Positions 13,501 through 28,304 of a stretch of 64,000 bases of DNA are shown one piece after another. The stretch spans positions 186,001 through 250,000 of the forward strand of contig JANUWI010000018.1 in the NCBI GenBank assembly GCA_025504975.1. The letters are read 5' to 3'. Numbering within the stretch: the stretch's first letter is position 1; every line of letters starts with the position of its first letter. This DNA is from Plenodomus lindquistii (taxonomy: Eukaryota; Ascomycota; Dothideomycetes; Pleosporales; Leptosphaeriaceae). The position numbers and the translations under genes are program-made. Under the pieces are notes generated by a model, which saw nothing but the letters and a program-made list of their open reading frames with translations, did no database searches and had not been told where the DNA came from.

Positions 13501-16500
13501 ATTAAATTTTTTATATATAATATTTATATAAACGCTAAAATAGTATACTAGTATTACTTCTACTTTTTAATATATTTTACTACTAATAAAAAGCTATAAC
13601 TATTTAGTATATAGCTAATAATAAACTATTTTCTATAGCTTTATACTAGATAATAGGCAGTTTACCTATATAAATCTATAAATATTCTAGCGTAAATTAT
13701 ATATTATTAGTATTTTTAAATAATAAATAAACGTACTCTACTATTAGAAGTAGAAAAGTAGATATTAATCTACTTTATAGTTAAACGTGCGTTTACTAAT
13801 TATCTATTTATAATACTAAAAATTTCTTTTACCTAGCGTTTTTATATATATTCATTTAAACTTTTTATCTAGCTATAGTAGAGCTATTTTTATGTAATAG
13901 CTAGTTACTTAAGTATATATCTAGTAAAAAAGCTTTTTTATTTTCTTTTTTTTTATCTATACTATAGTATATAATATTAGCTAAGTTTCTAATCTAGCTT
14001 AATACCTACCTTTTATATATACTAAAAACTTGTAGGCTAAACGTAGTTAAAAATTATATAGCTACTTTTTTATTTTAATACACGCTAGTAAATAAATAAT
14101 ATAGTAAATAATAAAAAAATAGGCTATAATCTATATAATAAAAATAGAAAAAGTACTAGACTAATACTATTTAATATAATTAAGTAAGTTATTAACTAGA
14201 AAAAAACGCTACTTTAGAAATAGAACTTTAAAAGTAATAGTAATAGTAATATAAAAAAGTAAGTTAAAAATATAAAAATTAAAAAACTAGAAAAAAAAGT
14301 AGCGTTACTAAAAGTAAATTTTATAATAAGTAAAAGTAGCCTAAATAATATAATAAAAAAGCTAAATACTAAAATAAAGTACAGCTCTAAACTAAAAAAG
14401 GAACTTAAAAATACTAAATAAAAAGTAGAAGCTTTTAAAAAGGCCTATAAAAAAGTAATAGTATAGATACTCTAGAATAGAATAGAGATAGAAGTATTTT
14501 TAGTAGTAATAAAAGTACTAGAATACTAAAAGTATTAAATTTAGAGTAACTATAGTATATAAATAATATTACTTTTTAGAAAAAATAAAAGAGGTAGTAT
14601 AATAAAAAAAGTATAAATAATATTACTTTTTATAAAAAATATAGAAAGTAATATAATAAATTGTATATAAACTATATTACCTACTATAAAAAATATAATA
14701 AAAAGTATAATAGTAATAATAAAGCTTTACTAGAAAACTATATAAATAACGTGTACTATAGTCTAGACTTTAGAGACTATAATAGTAATAGTAAAAATAT
14801 TTATACTAAAAACTTTATAAGCCTTTAAAGTTACTCTATCTAATAGAATATAAGCTATTAGCAGGCTACTAAAACTATACTTTATAAAAAAAATTAAAGC
14901 GTTTTTAAAGTAGCTAGAATGTAATATAATTATTAATATATAGTATACTACTACTACTATATTTAGCGTAATAATTCTAAAATATAGAGTTTTTTAAAAA
15001 ATAATTAATAAAGCTAATTAATATAGATATCTACTATATTTTAAGTACTACTAATAATAATATTACTTTTATATATTTAACTTTATAGAGTTTAAAAGCA
15101 TACTAAAATTTTAATATAATTATACTAAAATTTATAAAACCTATAACTATAAATAATAGTAGAAAGAGAGTAAAGTTATATACTATATACTATAGTACTA
15201 GTATAAAGCTAGTAGTTAGATATTCTTTTAAAATATATTCTAAATATAGGTACTCTAGAAAATAGCTAGAGTTTAACTACTATATATAGCTAAAATAAGT
15301 AATTCTATATTTAGAATTTAAAAGGTTAGTAGAACTAATAGATTATATTAGTAATAAAAATATAAAAAACTTTAATATTACTATAGTAAATAAGCTAGAA
15401 GTAAATAAAAAATAGAGCTAATTTTTTAGTAAGATAATAGTATAGAGCCTAAGTAAAAGCTACTATTACTATAAATAGTAAATACCTAAAAACATTCTAA
15501 AATTACTAATAATAGTAAATAGAAATAATAAAATAATATTACTATTATTTAAAAGTATAAATTTAATAGGTTTAAAAAAGTTAGATAAGTTAAATAAGCC
15601 TTTTTATAAGCTAGAACCTATTAGAAAAGTTTAAAAAAGAAAACTATTTATAAAGCTACGCTATAATACTCTAAAAAACTAGGCTCTATTAAATACTCTT
15701 TTTTTAGAAAATTATATAGTAGAATTCTACGTAAAGCGCCTATTTAATTTTTTTATAATAAAAAAAAATAAATTAGATAAGTTTAAAAATACTAATAAAT
15801 TTATATTAGTAGTAAAAAATATTTTAGTGTATATAGCTAATATAGAAATTAAAATCTAAAATTTTAATTTAAAAAGAGTATAGCTAGTATAAGTAGATAT
15901 TATAGAATAAATAAATATAAGCATATTAGAAAAACTTAGTATAGATATTAATATTAAGATTATATTACTAAATTAATAGAGGTAAATATAGAAAATATTA
16001 GTATTAAATAGCCTATTAAAGTAATAATACCTAGATACTAATAATAGAAAAAATAGTAAACCTCTAATAAAAAAAAATATAAAAAATAAAAATAGTAAAA
16101 AAAATAGAACTAATACTAGTAGTAGTATTAGATTAATAGAGTTATTCTAGAGCTAATAGATAAATAGAGTATAGAGTGCGCTAGCGTACTCTACAGCTAA
16201 TATAATAAAACTAGCCTTCTAAATAATATATAGAGATATATAATTAATTATTTTAATTATTATTAAAATTATTAATATTTTATACACTTTTAATTATACT
16301 ATGTATTTAATAATTAAAAGTTTTACTACTAACTATTATTTTAGCTATCTATACCTCTAGTATTACAGACGCGTTCTATTATAGCATTTTTATTAATTTA
16401 TAATTCTATAGTTATTCTATAGAATTTTACTAACTATACTAGATAGTACTTTTAACTCTAATTATAAATAATTACGTATAAAATGTAGAATAAAATTAAT

Positions 16501-17982
16501 CTAAAGATTTTTTTAGGTTTTTATCTAGAGCTAACTACTTTATAAGTACTATTAGCCTTTAACTATACGCTAGAAGTAAATATTAAAGTTCCTTTTTATT
16601 TAAGTAATCTATTCTAATTAGGCTTTAGAGCTTATAAAAAGAATTTTAAATACTATAAAATTATAGCTAATTAATATAAATTCTAGTATTATAAATATAA
16701 ATAAAAGTAGTTAGACCTCTAGTAAATTATTATATTTATATAGTTAACTCTAACGCTATATTTTTTATAAACCTACTACCTACTAAAGTTATTAATCTAA
16801 AAATAGTTTAAGTAACTAAAAGATATAGTTAATATTAATAAGGCTTTTAAATAAAAGTAAGCCTAAAACTAGTATAATAATACTTTTAAATAGATAAAAA
16901 GTCTAGTATAATAGAATATATAGCTAGCTAAGTATAATTAAGCAGCTATAGAGGTAGAAAAATACTCTATTTCTAAAGTAATATTACTATTAGTAGTTGT
17001 TAAAAACTTTCTAGTAGTAGTTAATAAATAAGCTCTAATATAAATAACTTAGTTCTATAATAATAGATATAATACCTTTAGTATAATAAAAAAAAAGATA
17101 ATAAAACGCTTCTAAAAATATATAATATTAAACTTTCTATTAAAAGTAAAAAGTAAAGTAAACTTTATAGCTTATAATAATACTTTTACTACTAGAAATA
17201 ATTTCTACTAGAATAGTATAAAAAATACCTCTACTATTAAAAACGCTCTACCTAATAAATAGAGTAGACTTTAAAATTAATGCAGTACTATATAAAAACG
17301 TTAGACTAAAAAATATATAGAGTTATTTATATCTAGAGTAAAATATTTAGCTTATAGATAAAAATATAATACTAAAAACTATTTCTACCTAAATAAAAAG
17401 AAAGCACTTAAATAGTAGATACTAAATAAAATAATAAAGAACTTTATTACCTTTAGATAGTAAAATAATCTAGAATTTTAAAAGCTAATCTATTTATAGA
17501 GCTAACTCTACACTAAAACTCTATCTATTAAATAATTTTATACTTTAACTCTAGAAGTAAACTAACTATATAGCTATTAAATTATATAAATTAGAAGTTC
17601 TAGAAATTATATTCTAGTAATGTTTAATACTAAAGCAGGCTTCTCTACTATAGTAAATAACTATTTACTTTAAAACTTATATATTCTAGATTTAGGTATA
17701 ATATACTATATTATAAATAATCTCTAGTATATAGAAAACTATTATATACCTAGACTTTTAGACTATATATAGGCTAGTAATATATAAATCTAGATTAAAA
17801 GCTATAGCTCTATCTAGCTACTTCTAAAATATAGTTAATAGATAATAATAATAACGCTCTATAATATAGCTATCTACTCTAACTTCTTTTATAATCTAGT
17901 ATTATTTAAACTACTCTAATAATAAAAGATATAGTAGAATATAAAAGTAAACTCTATAACTCTATAAAAGTTAAATAATACT
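13500..17982. repeat. unclassified RIP-degenerate repeat DNA
   Basis: About 4.5 kb of TpA-rich sequence. It may include the integrase end of the element to its left and fragments of others, but I cannot read a domain with confidence and see no LTR pair. It ends at the LTR beginning at 17,983. Confidence 0.5.
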
Positions 17983-19496
17983 TATAATAAAGCTTTATTC
18001 TATTATAATAATAACTTTTAGCTATAGAAGCCTTTTTATAAGCTACTTCTATTTTTCTCTATACAAGTTTATTAAAAATAGAAAACTATACTAACCTCTA
18101 TTTAAACTACTTCTATACTATACCTAGTTTAAATTCTTTAAAAATTTCTATTTTACTATTACCTACATACTAATATAGTAAAGAAAAAAAAAGAACTCTA
18201 TAAAGGCCTAGAACTACTACTAAGTTCTACTCTATATAGTTTACTTTTTTAATAGAACTATAAAAGTAAAAATTTTTTATTTTTTTATATAAAGTTTATA
18301 AAAATATAATTTATTTAGCTTTTTAATCTACGCGTACTTCTATATACTTTTAAACTAATTTAAACGCTTTTTAGCACTTTATATTTTTATACTATTATAT
18401 TATAAAAAAATTATCTTTTTACTAGTAATAGCCTATATAATATTACTAATTTATTTAAAAGAATTATTTAAATCTTTTAGTTAACTAGCCTCTAAAATCT
18501 CTCTAGTCCTAGCTCTAATTAACGCTAATAGATCTATTAATAATTCTAAAACTAGATTCTAGAGATCTCTAGTTAACTAAAGTCTATAAGTTTAGACTTC
18601 TATAGTATTACTAGCTTAGAATACTTTTAAACAAGTCGCATTAGATAGCGCTAAAGTAGAAATTTAGAGACTACTAATAATTTAGTAGAATTAGAGGTAA
18701 AGCTAATACCTATCTCTATTAATAAATAATAAATTCTACTTTCTAAAAAATAAAAAGAAATAACTAGCTTTTATAGAAGGTTTATAAATTTATTAAATAT
18801 TTAAAATATAAAAAATAACTAATACTAGCTAATTAGAAAATAATTAGAGTTAAATAGAAGCTAGACCTATTTTAGTAGAATCTAGAAATTTACTAACTAT
18901 AATTTTTAATAATACTATAGAAATAATAGCCTAGCTATATACTAAGTTAGTAGCTTTATAGGCTAAAATAAAACCTATTAAAAAAAACTTTTTATTTAAC
19001 TTTATTTCTAGACTTGCCTCTATTTTTTACTAAAAACTTGTAAATTTATTAATATTACTAGTTAACTAGATTACCTTCTAAAGCCTTTTTTTATATTTTT
19101 AAAAAGCTATATTTATTAGAGGGTACTTTTTCTATTTCTAAACTATTAAATAGAAAGGACTTTATTTATAGATAATAGAAGGCTTTAATACTAGATTAAT
19201 TTAAAACTAATAGTAACTACTACTATTCTAAGCGTGCTTATATAGTACTAGTTTAGAGTAGTACTTCTAGTCTAGCTAAAAAGTATTTTAAACTCTAATA
19301 CCTATTTAATAATAAAGCTAACTATTTTTTTTATAAAAGCTATAATAGCTACGTTTAATAGATACTTTATTACTAGTAATAAATAGGCTAAAGTATATAA
19401 TACTTTTAACTAACTATATATTAAAAAAAATAAAACTTTTTATATTTTTAAAGCTTATTTTATAAGCTATACTATTAAAAAACGTATACTATATTT
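17983..19496 (+). mobile_element. Ty3/gypsy family B, 5' part (LTR plus start of the internal region)
   Basis: The LTR spans about 17,983-18,404 (starts TATAATAAAGC, a RIP form of TG; ends ATTATATTATA). It matches the LTRs at 26,544-26,966, 25,186-25,605 (inverted) and 40,576-40,985. The internal part parallels 26,967-27,826 plus 34,783-35,010. It breaks off at 19,496, where an inverted family A LTR begins. Confidence 0.8.
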
Positions 19497-19974
19497 TATA
19501 AGAATTTTTTTAAGTAGCTACAATATAAAGCAGCTAGTATTAAAAAGAATATAAAAGTTAGTTTTTAAAAATAGGCGGTGTATATAGATAATAGTAGTTT
19601 ATTACTAAAATAGTAAAAGTACGCTTCTAAAAAGAGTAATAAGTATATTTAAAATAACTAAGTATATTACTTATTTATTTATATAAGTTAAATATAATCT
19701 ACTATACAAGTATTTTAATATTTCTATATACTTGCGTTATTCTATATTATTCTATACTATTCTATATTATTCTATACGTAGGATCTATAGAATATTATAG
19801 AATTCTATAGAACGCACGTAATTTATTCTATATAGCTATTCTACTAAGCCTATAGAATATACGCTACATAGAATAGTATTATCTACTAGTTATAGAATAC
19901 TAGCTCTAGCTGTCTAGTTATTTATTTCTTTATTTCTATATAGTTATTACTTCCTCCTTTTCTAGTTTATAATA
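19497..19974 (-). mobile_element. solo LTR of Ty3/gypsy family A (478 bp, minus)
   Basis: Reverse complement of the LTRs at 27,827-28,304 and 34,300-34,777, with exactly the same 478-bp length. The flanking five bases differ (TATTT / CTTTT), so there is no target-site duplication. The left flank is family B in plus orientation and the right flank is family B in minus orientation from a distant part of that element. This is therefore a recombination junction, not a simple solo LTR. Confidence 0.85.
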
Positions 19975-22900
19975 CTTTTATTCTAGAAAAAAATTATTAA
20001 AATTTTTATAGAAAATGTTAGATATAAACACGTTATATATTTTAAAGCCTAGAAAAAGTTTAAATTTATAAAAATACCTAATCTATTTAAATACTTTAAA
20101 AAGACTTTTTTATAGTTTAAATAACTTTTAGCTAGGTTTTATAGTTACTAGATTAATAGTAGAGAAATAAACTTTATTTCTAATTCTCTAGTTAATAGAA
20201 TGTTAATAAGTATTTATAGTAGTATATATTTAGTTTTATACTTTTTTTATATTTTTTTTAGTTTATTTCTATATATTATATATTTAGGTAGCTAGATTAT
20301 AAACTTTTTAATAGTTAAATTTTTTAATAGAATTAGCTACTTTTAAATAGTGCTAGTTCTAGCTCTATTAGACTTTAAAACTATATAAAAGCTAGTATAA
20401 AGCTATTTCTATTAATATATATAAAAGCGTTATCTAGGCTTAGTCTATAAATAAAAAAAGTTTACTCTAGTTATTTTAGTAGTATATTATAAATAGCTAT
20501 AGGCGTTAGTTAATATATTTATTTATAATTTTAGTTTAGCTATTAGTTTATTTATAATAAATAGTAAAGAGTTATATTTTAGTACCTATAATCTAATAAA
20601 ATTTAAACTAAAATTAGAAAATAAACTAGGCGCTGTAGTTAGAAATAATACTTTTAAAAATATATCTAAACTAGTATACTTATTATATAAATATAAAAAT
20701 AAAGCTTTAGATATTTATTATTTTATAGTATAGTATTATAATTATTTATTTAAAAAGTTAATTAATAATTACTATAATCTAATTATAGCTGTAATAGTTT
20801 TTAAAGAAAAATTTAAAGTCTATTATAAAATATTATATAGGTTTCTCTAGAATTAGTAAAAAGTAAATAAACTTTTAGATTTAAATCTATTTTAAATAGA
20901 ATTTTTAGTAGGTAATGTAGTTATATACGTACTATTTATAAATAGATTCTATTTTTTTCTAGTAGTATTATTATATAAGTAACTAGTAAGTTTTTATAGT
21001 ACTAGAATAAACTATTAATATTTAATTATATACTTTTTTAATAAGTTATATATAGAGTAGTAAATCTAGAGAAATATAATAATAGTTATTATAAAAAAGA
21101 AGTCTATTATATATCTAATACTAGAAAGGTAGTAAAAAGCGTTTTTTTTTAAAAAACTATTAGTTTTTTTTTAGTAGAGCTTCTATTAGCTCTAAAGAAT
21201 CTAGTAATATTATTAGAGTTAGTTAGAGAGAAGTAATAGTTATTTATAAAAAGGGCTCTAGATATTACTTTACTAGTTTAGAGTTAATATAGCTATATAA
21301 CCTAGTAGAGTTAAAAAAAACTAAAAAGTAGTTATTTTACTAGGCTACTTTAAAATCTTTTATATTTTATTTATATTAATTAAAAATATCTGCGTGTTTA
21401 TTACTTTTACTTAAAATATATTTAATTTAAAAGTTAAAAAAAGCTATAAATTTAGCCTAGTTAGTTTATTATTAATTTAAAACTTTTATATTTATAAAGT
21501 ACTTTAAAAATTAATAATTAGTATATACTTAGACTTAGTACTAAACTAAAGTTAGTTTAGCTTTCTATTTTTCAAAAATAATAATAATAGTAAATAGTTT
21601 TTTATTATATATTTTCTAATTAAACTCTACTCTAGTAAGTATTTTACTATAGAAGGCTATAGAGTACTATTTACTATCTAAGTATTTTTAAAATATAATT
21701 CTAGCTACTACTCTATTTAAAGCGTTAGTTTCTAGTTTTATATTATAATTAGAATTAAAGTAGTATAGAACTAGAATTACTAGAAGTAAAAACTTTAGCT
21801 TTTTAAAGCTATTTTAATAATCTTTAGTCTATATAAATAGGGTTAAAGCACTTTATAAAGCTATTATTAGCTTAGCTACTTATAAAAATTTAGAAATAAA
21901 TTATTTATAGAATCTAGTAAACTCTAGAAAAAATTTAATATCTATTATAGTAGTAGGTTAGACCTAGTTATAAAGTACTTCTACTTTTTTTAAATCTACT
22001 TTTATTTTTTTATTAGTTAGAATATATTCTAAATACTTAGTTTAAATAATATAAAATTTACTTTTTTTAATTACTATATATAATTCTACTTTTTATAGTT
22101 TTTCTAGAATAAGCTTAACGTATTATTAGTAGCTTTAGATATTTTTAAAGTAGATATAAATATTATTTAAATAGGTAATATAAAAATTATCTAAATAATT
22201 TATAAATATATTATTTATATACTTTTAATAGGTAGAGAGGCTATTATAAAAACTAAAAAAAAGTACTATATACTTATATAATCTATAGTAGGTATAGAAA
22301 GTAGTGTATTTTTTAAACTCTAGATTTATATAAATTTTATTAAAAGCTATTTAAATATTAAATTTAGTAAAAATTTTAGCTTTATTTAGATAAATTAGTA
22401 AATTATCTATTTTTAGAATTAGATAGGCGTTTTTTTAGGTAAGCTAGTTAAATTTATAGTAGTTAATATAGATATAGAGTAACTTATTAGGTTTATAGAT
22501 ATAAAGAATAAAAAAAGTAAAAAAGCTATAGCTAGTCTCTATAAATCTCTTTTATAAGTTTTTCTAGATATACTTTTTAATAGCTTTTAAATCTTTAGTA
22601 TTTTACTTATATAGAGAGCTAAAGTTATTAAGTAAAAGTTTATTTAAAATAATTTTATAGTTATATAGTTAGTATTTAAGTAGTTTTTTTATAGCTAATA
22701 AACTAAATACGTTCTAATACTACTAGTAGTAGAAAAAAAATTAGTTCTAAATTAAATAGTTATTTTTTTAAATATTTTCTCTATTATAGTTTTTAAAAAT
22801 CTAGTTAATTTTATATAGACTAGTAGTAAAAAACTTATTTTTTTTTATATTAAAATAGAAAGTATTAGTAGAAATAATAGTAACTTAAAAACTAGAAAAA

Positions 22901-25605
22901 GTTTTAAAAAGTTTTTAGAGTAGGTCTAGTTTTTAGATCTCTAGAAAAATATTCTAGTATTATAGAGCTTTAAAAATTCTATAAATATAATTAATTAAAA
23001 AGTATAGACTACTAGTTTTCTAATATAACTTTTTTTTCTATAGAGCGTTTTATTTTTAAATATTAAAAGTAACGTGCTTTTTTAGTATTTTTTAATAGAG
23101 TTATATAAAAATTAGAGAAGTAGAAATATAGATTTTAAAGTAAATAGCTAGCTACTATAACTAGAACCTATCTATATCTAGTAGAATTTTAAACTTTTTT
23201 AACTATTATATTCTAATAATTATATTTTAAGCTCCTAAATTAAATATAATAAATAAATAGTTTAGAATTTTTTATTTATCTATAATTATATAGAGATAGA
23301 TATATTCTATAACTAGTAAAGAAATTTAGTTTTTAAACCCTCTAACTATTACTAGATAGAGTAGTTTTTAGACTATAATTTAAAATAAAAAAAATAGAGA
23401 AAAAATAATATATAAATTTAAAAAAAGATATTTTTAGGCGCTAGTATTAATAAGTAATAGTAGTTTTATATCTACGCCTAGATTATATAAAATAGTAGAT
23501 ATAAAAAAATAGAAACTTTAAAATAGCTTTAAAAAATTAAAGTTTAATAGGTTATACTTTTAATTTAATTCTAAATAGTATAATACTTTTAGAACTACTT
23601 ATTTTCTATTTAATTTTTCTCTAGATCTAGTATTTTAGTAGCGTTATAATATTAGTTAAAATAATTTTTAATTATAATTTTTTTTATTTATAGTAATAAA
23701 TATTTATTAGTATAGTATTCTAGTTTACTATAGTTATAGTAGTTACCTAGTATCTTTTTAGAAGCTAGAGTATTTATTACTTACTATAAAAGTACTATAG
23801 TAGATTATAAAAAAGTTTAAAAAGCTATATATAGTACTGTATTTTCTAAAGTTTTTTTTTAAAAAATATTTAAACTAGATTATACTATAGTTCTAACTTA
23901 GAACTTAGTAGTACTATTATAAAAAAAGTTCTAATAATATATATTTTTTAAATAGGTTTTTTTTTCTATATTAAAAATAGTAAAATGCTCTATTATATCT
24001 AGAAAAGAGTTATTCTAGGTATATTTAAACCTTTAACTAGAAATATATAGGCTAGAAGTTATTTTTACTTATATATAGTAAATCTATTCTATATATAGTA
24101 AATATTTTTTTATAGTATAGCTTAAAAAATGTATTTTAAAAGTAAAAAAAGTTTTATTTTTTTTAATATATAGTTAGTTAAAAGTATTACGTGCTTTAGC
24201 CTATTTATTACTAGTAATAAAGTATTTATTAAGTATAGCTATTATAGCTTCTATAAAAAAAAATAGTTAGCTTTATTATTAAATAGGTATTAAAGTTTAA
24301 AATACTTTTTAGCTAGACTAAAAGTACTACTCTAGACTAGTACTATATAAACACGCTTAAAATAGTAATAGTTACTATTAATTTTAAATTAATTTAGTAT
24401 TAAAGCTTTTTATTATTTATAAATAAAGTTATTTCTATCTAATAGTTAAAAAAATAAAAAAGGTACACTATAATAAATATAGCTTTTTAAAAATATAAAA
24501 AAATGCTTTAGAAAGTAATCTAGTTAACTAGTAATATTAATAAATTTAAAAGTTTTTAATAGAGAATAAAAATAAGTCTAGAAGTAAAGTTAAATAAAGT
24601 TTTTTTTTTTAATAAATTTTATTTTAGCTTATAAAGCTGCTAATTTAGCGCGTAGCTAGGCTATTATTTCTATAGTATTATTAGAGATTATAGTTAGTAA
24701 ATTTCTAAATTTTACTAAAATAAATCTAGCTTTTATCTAACTTTAATTATTTTCTAATTAGCTAGTATTAGCTATTTTCTATATTTTAAATATTTAATAA
24801 GTTTATAGATTTTTTATAAAAGCTAGTTATTTTTTATTATTTTTTAAAAAGTAGAATTTATTATTTATTAATAGAAATAGGTATTAGCTTTACCTCTAAT
24901 TCTACTAAATTATTAATAGTTTCTAAATTTTTACTTTAGTGCTATTTAATATAACTTTTCTAAAAATAATTTTAACTAGTAATACTATAAAAGTTTAAAT
25001 TTATAAACTTTAGTTTACTAGAAATTTCTAGAGTTTAGTTTTAGAATTATTAATAGATTTATTAGTATTAATTAGAGCTAGAACTAGAAAAGTTTTAAAG
25101 GCTAGTTAACTAAAAATTTTAAATAATTTTTTTAAATAAATTAGTAATATTATATAGGCTATTACTAGTAGAAAAATAATTTTTTTATAATATATTAGTT
25201 TAAAAATATAAAGTACTAAAAAGTATTTAAATTAGTTTAAAAGTATATAAAAGTGCGCGTAGATTAAAAAGCTAAATAAATTATATTTTTATAAATTTTA
25301 TATAAAAAAATAAAAAAATTATATTTCTATAGTTCTATTAAAAAAGTAAGCTATATAGAGTAGAATTTAGTAGTAGTTCTAGAACTTTATAGAGTTTTTT
25401 TTTTCTCTACTATATTAGCACGTAGGTAATAGTAGAGTAGAGATTTTTATAGAATCTAAACTAGATATAGTATAGAAGTAGTTTAGATAGAGATTAGTAT
25501 AGTCTTCTATTTTTAATAAGCTTATATAGAGAAAGATAGAGGTAGTTTATAAAAAGGCTTCTATAGCTAAAAATTATTATTATAATAGAATATAGCTTTT
25601 TTATA
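19975..25605 (-). mobile_element. Ty3/gypsy family B, minus orientation, lacking its 3' end
   Basis: Reverse-complement counterpart of the plus-strand B copy: 24,030-24,420 mirrors 34,785-35,060 together with the sequence left of 27,826, and the 21,400-21,600 region mirrors the RNase H region near 37,500-37,650. The 5' LTR is at 25,186-25,605. At 19,975 it joins the solo A LTR at a point equivalent to about 39,130 of the other copy, so its 3' end and 3' LTR are missing. No coding potential is left. Confidence 0.75.
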
Positions 25606-26543
25606 GTTTTAATAATTATATTTATAATAGAATTTTATTTTAAATCTAAAGTAATATTTAATAAACGTTATAGTTTAGTTTTTACTAGTAGAGTTATAGT
25701 AGTAGGCTTAAAATAAAAAATTAGCTATATTTTAAATAATAGTAAACTAGAGTATAAATTTTTTTATAGTAAAATAAAAAATATTTTTAATAATTACTTT
25801 TTTTAATAATAAATAGCTTTATTAAGTTAATCTATAGTTATATTAAAATTACTTTCTAGTATATTAAATATAAAGTATACTTTAAAAGATAGTATATATA
25901 GCTATAGTACTCTATTAAATATATATTATATTTTATTTAATAGTCTATAGTATAAATAATATTTTACTTTTATTTAAAAACTATAAATTATACTAGTATT
26001 AAAGTATTATATAGATATAAAAAGTTTAGTAAAGTTTTAGTAAAGTATTTAATTTACTTATATATTTAATTTATCTATAGAGTATATTAGCTTTTATTTT
26101 ATTTATAAATTTAAACTAATATATTTTACTACTAAACTAGCTATACTACTAAGCTAGCTACCTTTTTTAGTATTATTAATACTATATTCTAAATAATATA
26201 CTTTAATAATATAAAATAATATTAATTTTAGCTAAAAGCTAATTAAAGTTTATTTATTTTACTTTTAAATTTTAATGCGTAGAGACTAGAGTAAAAAGTA
26301 TAAAATAGTAGTTATATATTTATTTAGTAATAGTCTAAAGTCTCTACTATAGAAAAGTACTAGATTTATATAGTTATACTAAGCTTTATACTAGTTAGTA
26401 TATATATAACGCTATATTAATTCTATCTAGCTTTTTTAAACGCGTCTCTAAAAATAAAAATCTCTATTATAAAAATAAAAACTAAAACTAAAAAAAAAAT
26501 TTCTATTATACTTACTAGTATAAAAATAACTTTTTAAAGTAGC
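25606..26543. repeat. patchwork of short transposon fragments
   Basis: Between two B LTRs. The segment at about 26,030-26,095 resembles the tail of the Fot1-like copy ending near 42,345. A Fot1 terminal repeat (TTTTACTACTAAACTAGC..., about 26,112-26,180) follows. The segment 26,270-26,430 is inverted relative to 5,810-5,950. No gene. Confidence 0.55.
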
Positions 26544-26966
26544 TATAATAAAGCTATATTCTATTATAATAATAACTTTTAGCTATAGAAGCTTTTTTAT
26601 AAGCTACCTATATCTTTTTTTATATAAGCTTATTAAAAAATAAAAGACTATACTAATTTCTACCTAAACTACTTCTATACTATACCTAGTCTAGATTCTA
26701 TAAAAATCTCTACTCTACTATTACCTACGTGCTATTATAGTAGAGAAAAAAAAAGAACTCTATAAAAATCTAGAACTACTACTAAATTCTACTCTATATA
26801 GTTTACTTTTTTAATAAAACTATAAAAGTATAATTTTTTTATTTTTTTATATAAAGCCTATAAAAATATAATTTATTTAGTTTTTTAATCTACGCGTATT
26901 TCTATATACTTTTAAACTAATTAAAACACTTTTTAGTACTTTATATTTTTAAGCTATTATATTACA
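26544..26966 (+). repeat. 5' LTR of gypsy element B
   Basis: About 423 bp, starting TATAATAAAGCTATATTC and ending ATTATATTACA. Collinear with 17,983-18,404 and 40,576-40,985, and with the inverted copy 25,186-25,605. Confidence 0.85.
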
Positions 26967-27826
26967 AAAAATTTATTTTTCTATTAGTAATAGTCTATAT
27001 AATATTACTAATTTATTTAAAAGAATTATTTAAATTTTTTAGTTAACTAGCCTCTAAAACCTCTCTAGTTCTAGCTTTAATTAACGCTAATAGATCTATT
27101 AATAATTCTAAAACTAGATTTTAAAAATCTCTAGTTAACTAAAGTTTATAAATTTAGACTTCTATAGTATTACTAGTTTAGATTACTTTTAGAAAAGTTA
27201 CGTTTAATAGCGCTAAAGTAGAGATTTAGAAACTACTAATAATCTAGTAGAATTAGAGGTAAAGCTAATACCTATTTTTATTAATAGATAATAAATTCTA
27301 TTTTTTAAAAAATAAAAGAAAATAACTAGCTTTTATAAAAAGCCTATAAACCTATTAAATGTTTAAAATATAAAAAACAGCTAATACTAGCTATTTAGAA
27401 AATAATTAGAATTAAATAAAAGCTAGATTTATTTTAGTAAAATCTAGAAATTTATTAATTATAATTTCTAATAATACTATAGAAATAATAGCCTAGCTAT
27501 ACGCTAAGTTAGTAGCTGTATAAACTAAAATAAAATTTATTAAAAAAAAAAATTTTATTTAACTTTACTTTTAAACTTACCTCTATTTTTTACTAAAAAC
27601 TTTTAAACTTATTAATATTACTAGTTAACTAGATTACTTTCTAAAGCCTTTTTTTATATTTTTAAAAAGCTACGTTTATTAAAGTGTACTTTTTTTATTT
27701 CTAAACTATTAGATAAAAAAGACTTTATCTATAAATAATAAAAAACTTTAATACTAAATTAATTTAAAATTAATAGTAACTACTACTATTCTAAACGTAT
27801 TTATATAGTACTAGTCTAGAGTAGTA

Positions 27827-28304
27827 TATTATAAACTAGAAGAGGAGAAAGTAATAAGTATATAGAAATAAAAGAATAAACAACTAGATAGCTAGAGCTA
27901 GTATTCTATAACTAGTAGATAATACTACTCTACGTAGCGTATATTCTATAGGCTTAGTAAAATAGCTATATAAAATAAATTATATATATTCTATAGAATT
28001 CTATAATATTTTATAGATTCTACGTATAGAATAATATAGAATAGTATAGAATAATATAGAATAACATAAGTATATAAAAATATTAAAATACCTATATAGT
28101 AGATTGTATTTAACTTATATAAATAAGTAAGTAATATACTTAGTTATTTTAAATATACTTATTACTTTTTTTAGAAGCGTACTTTTACTATTTTAGTAAT
28201 AAACTACTATTATCTATATATAACGCCTATTTTTAAAAACTAACTCTTATGTTTTTTTTAATACTAGCTACTTTATATTATAGCTATTTAAAAAGATTTT
28301 TACA
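27827..28304 (+). repeat. 5' LTR of gypsy element A
   Basis: 478 bp, collinear with 34,300-34,777. It includes an internal tandem of ATAGAATAATATAGAATAGT-like units at about 28,023-28,065. Confidence 0.92.
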
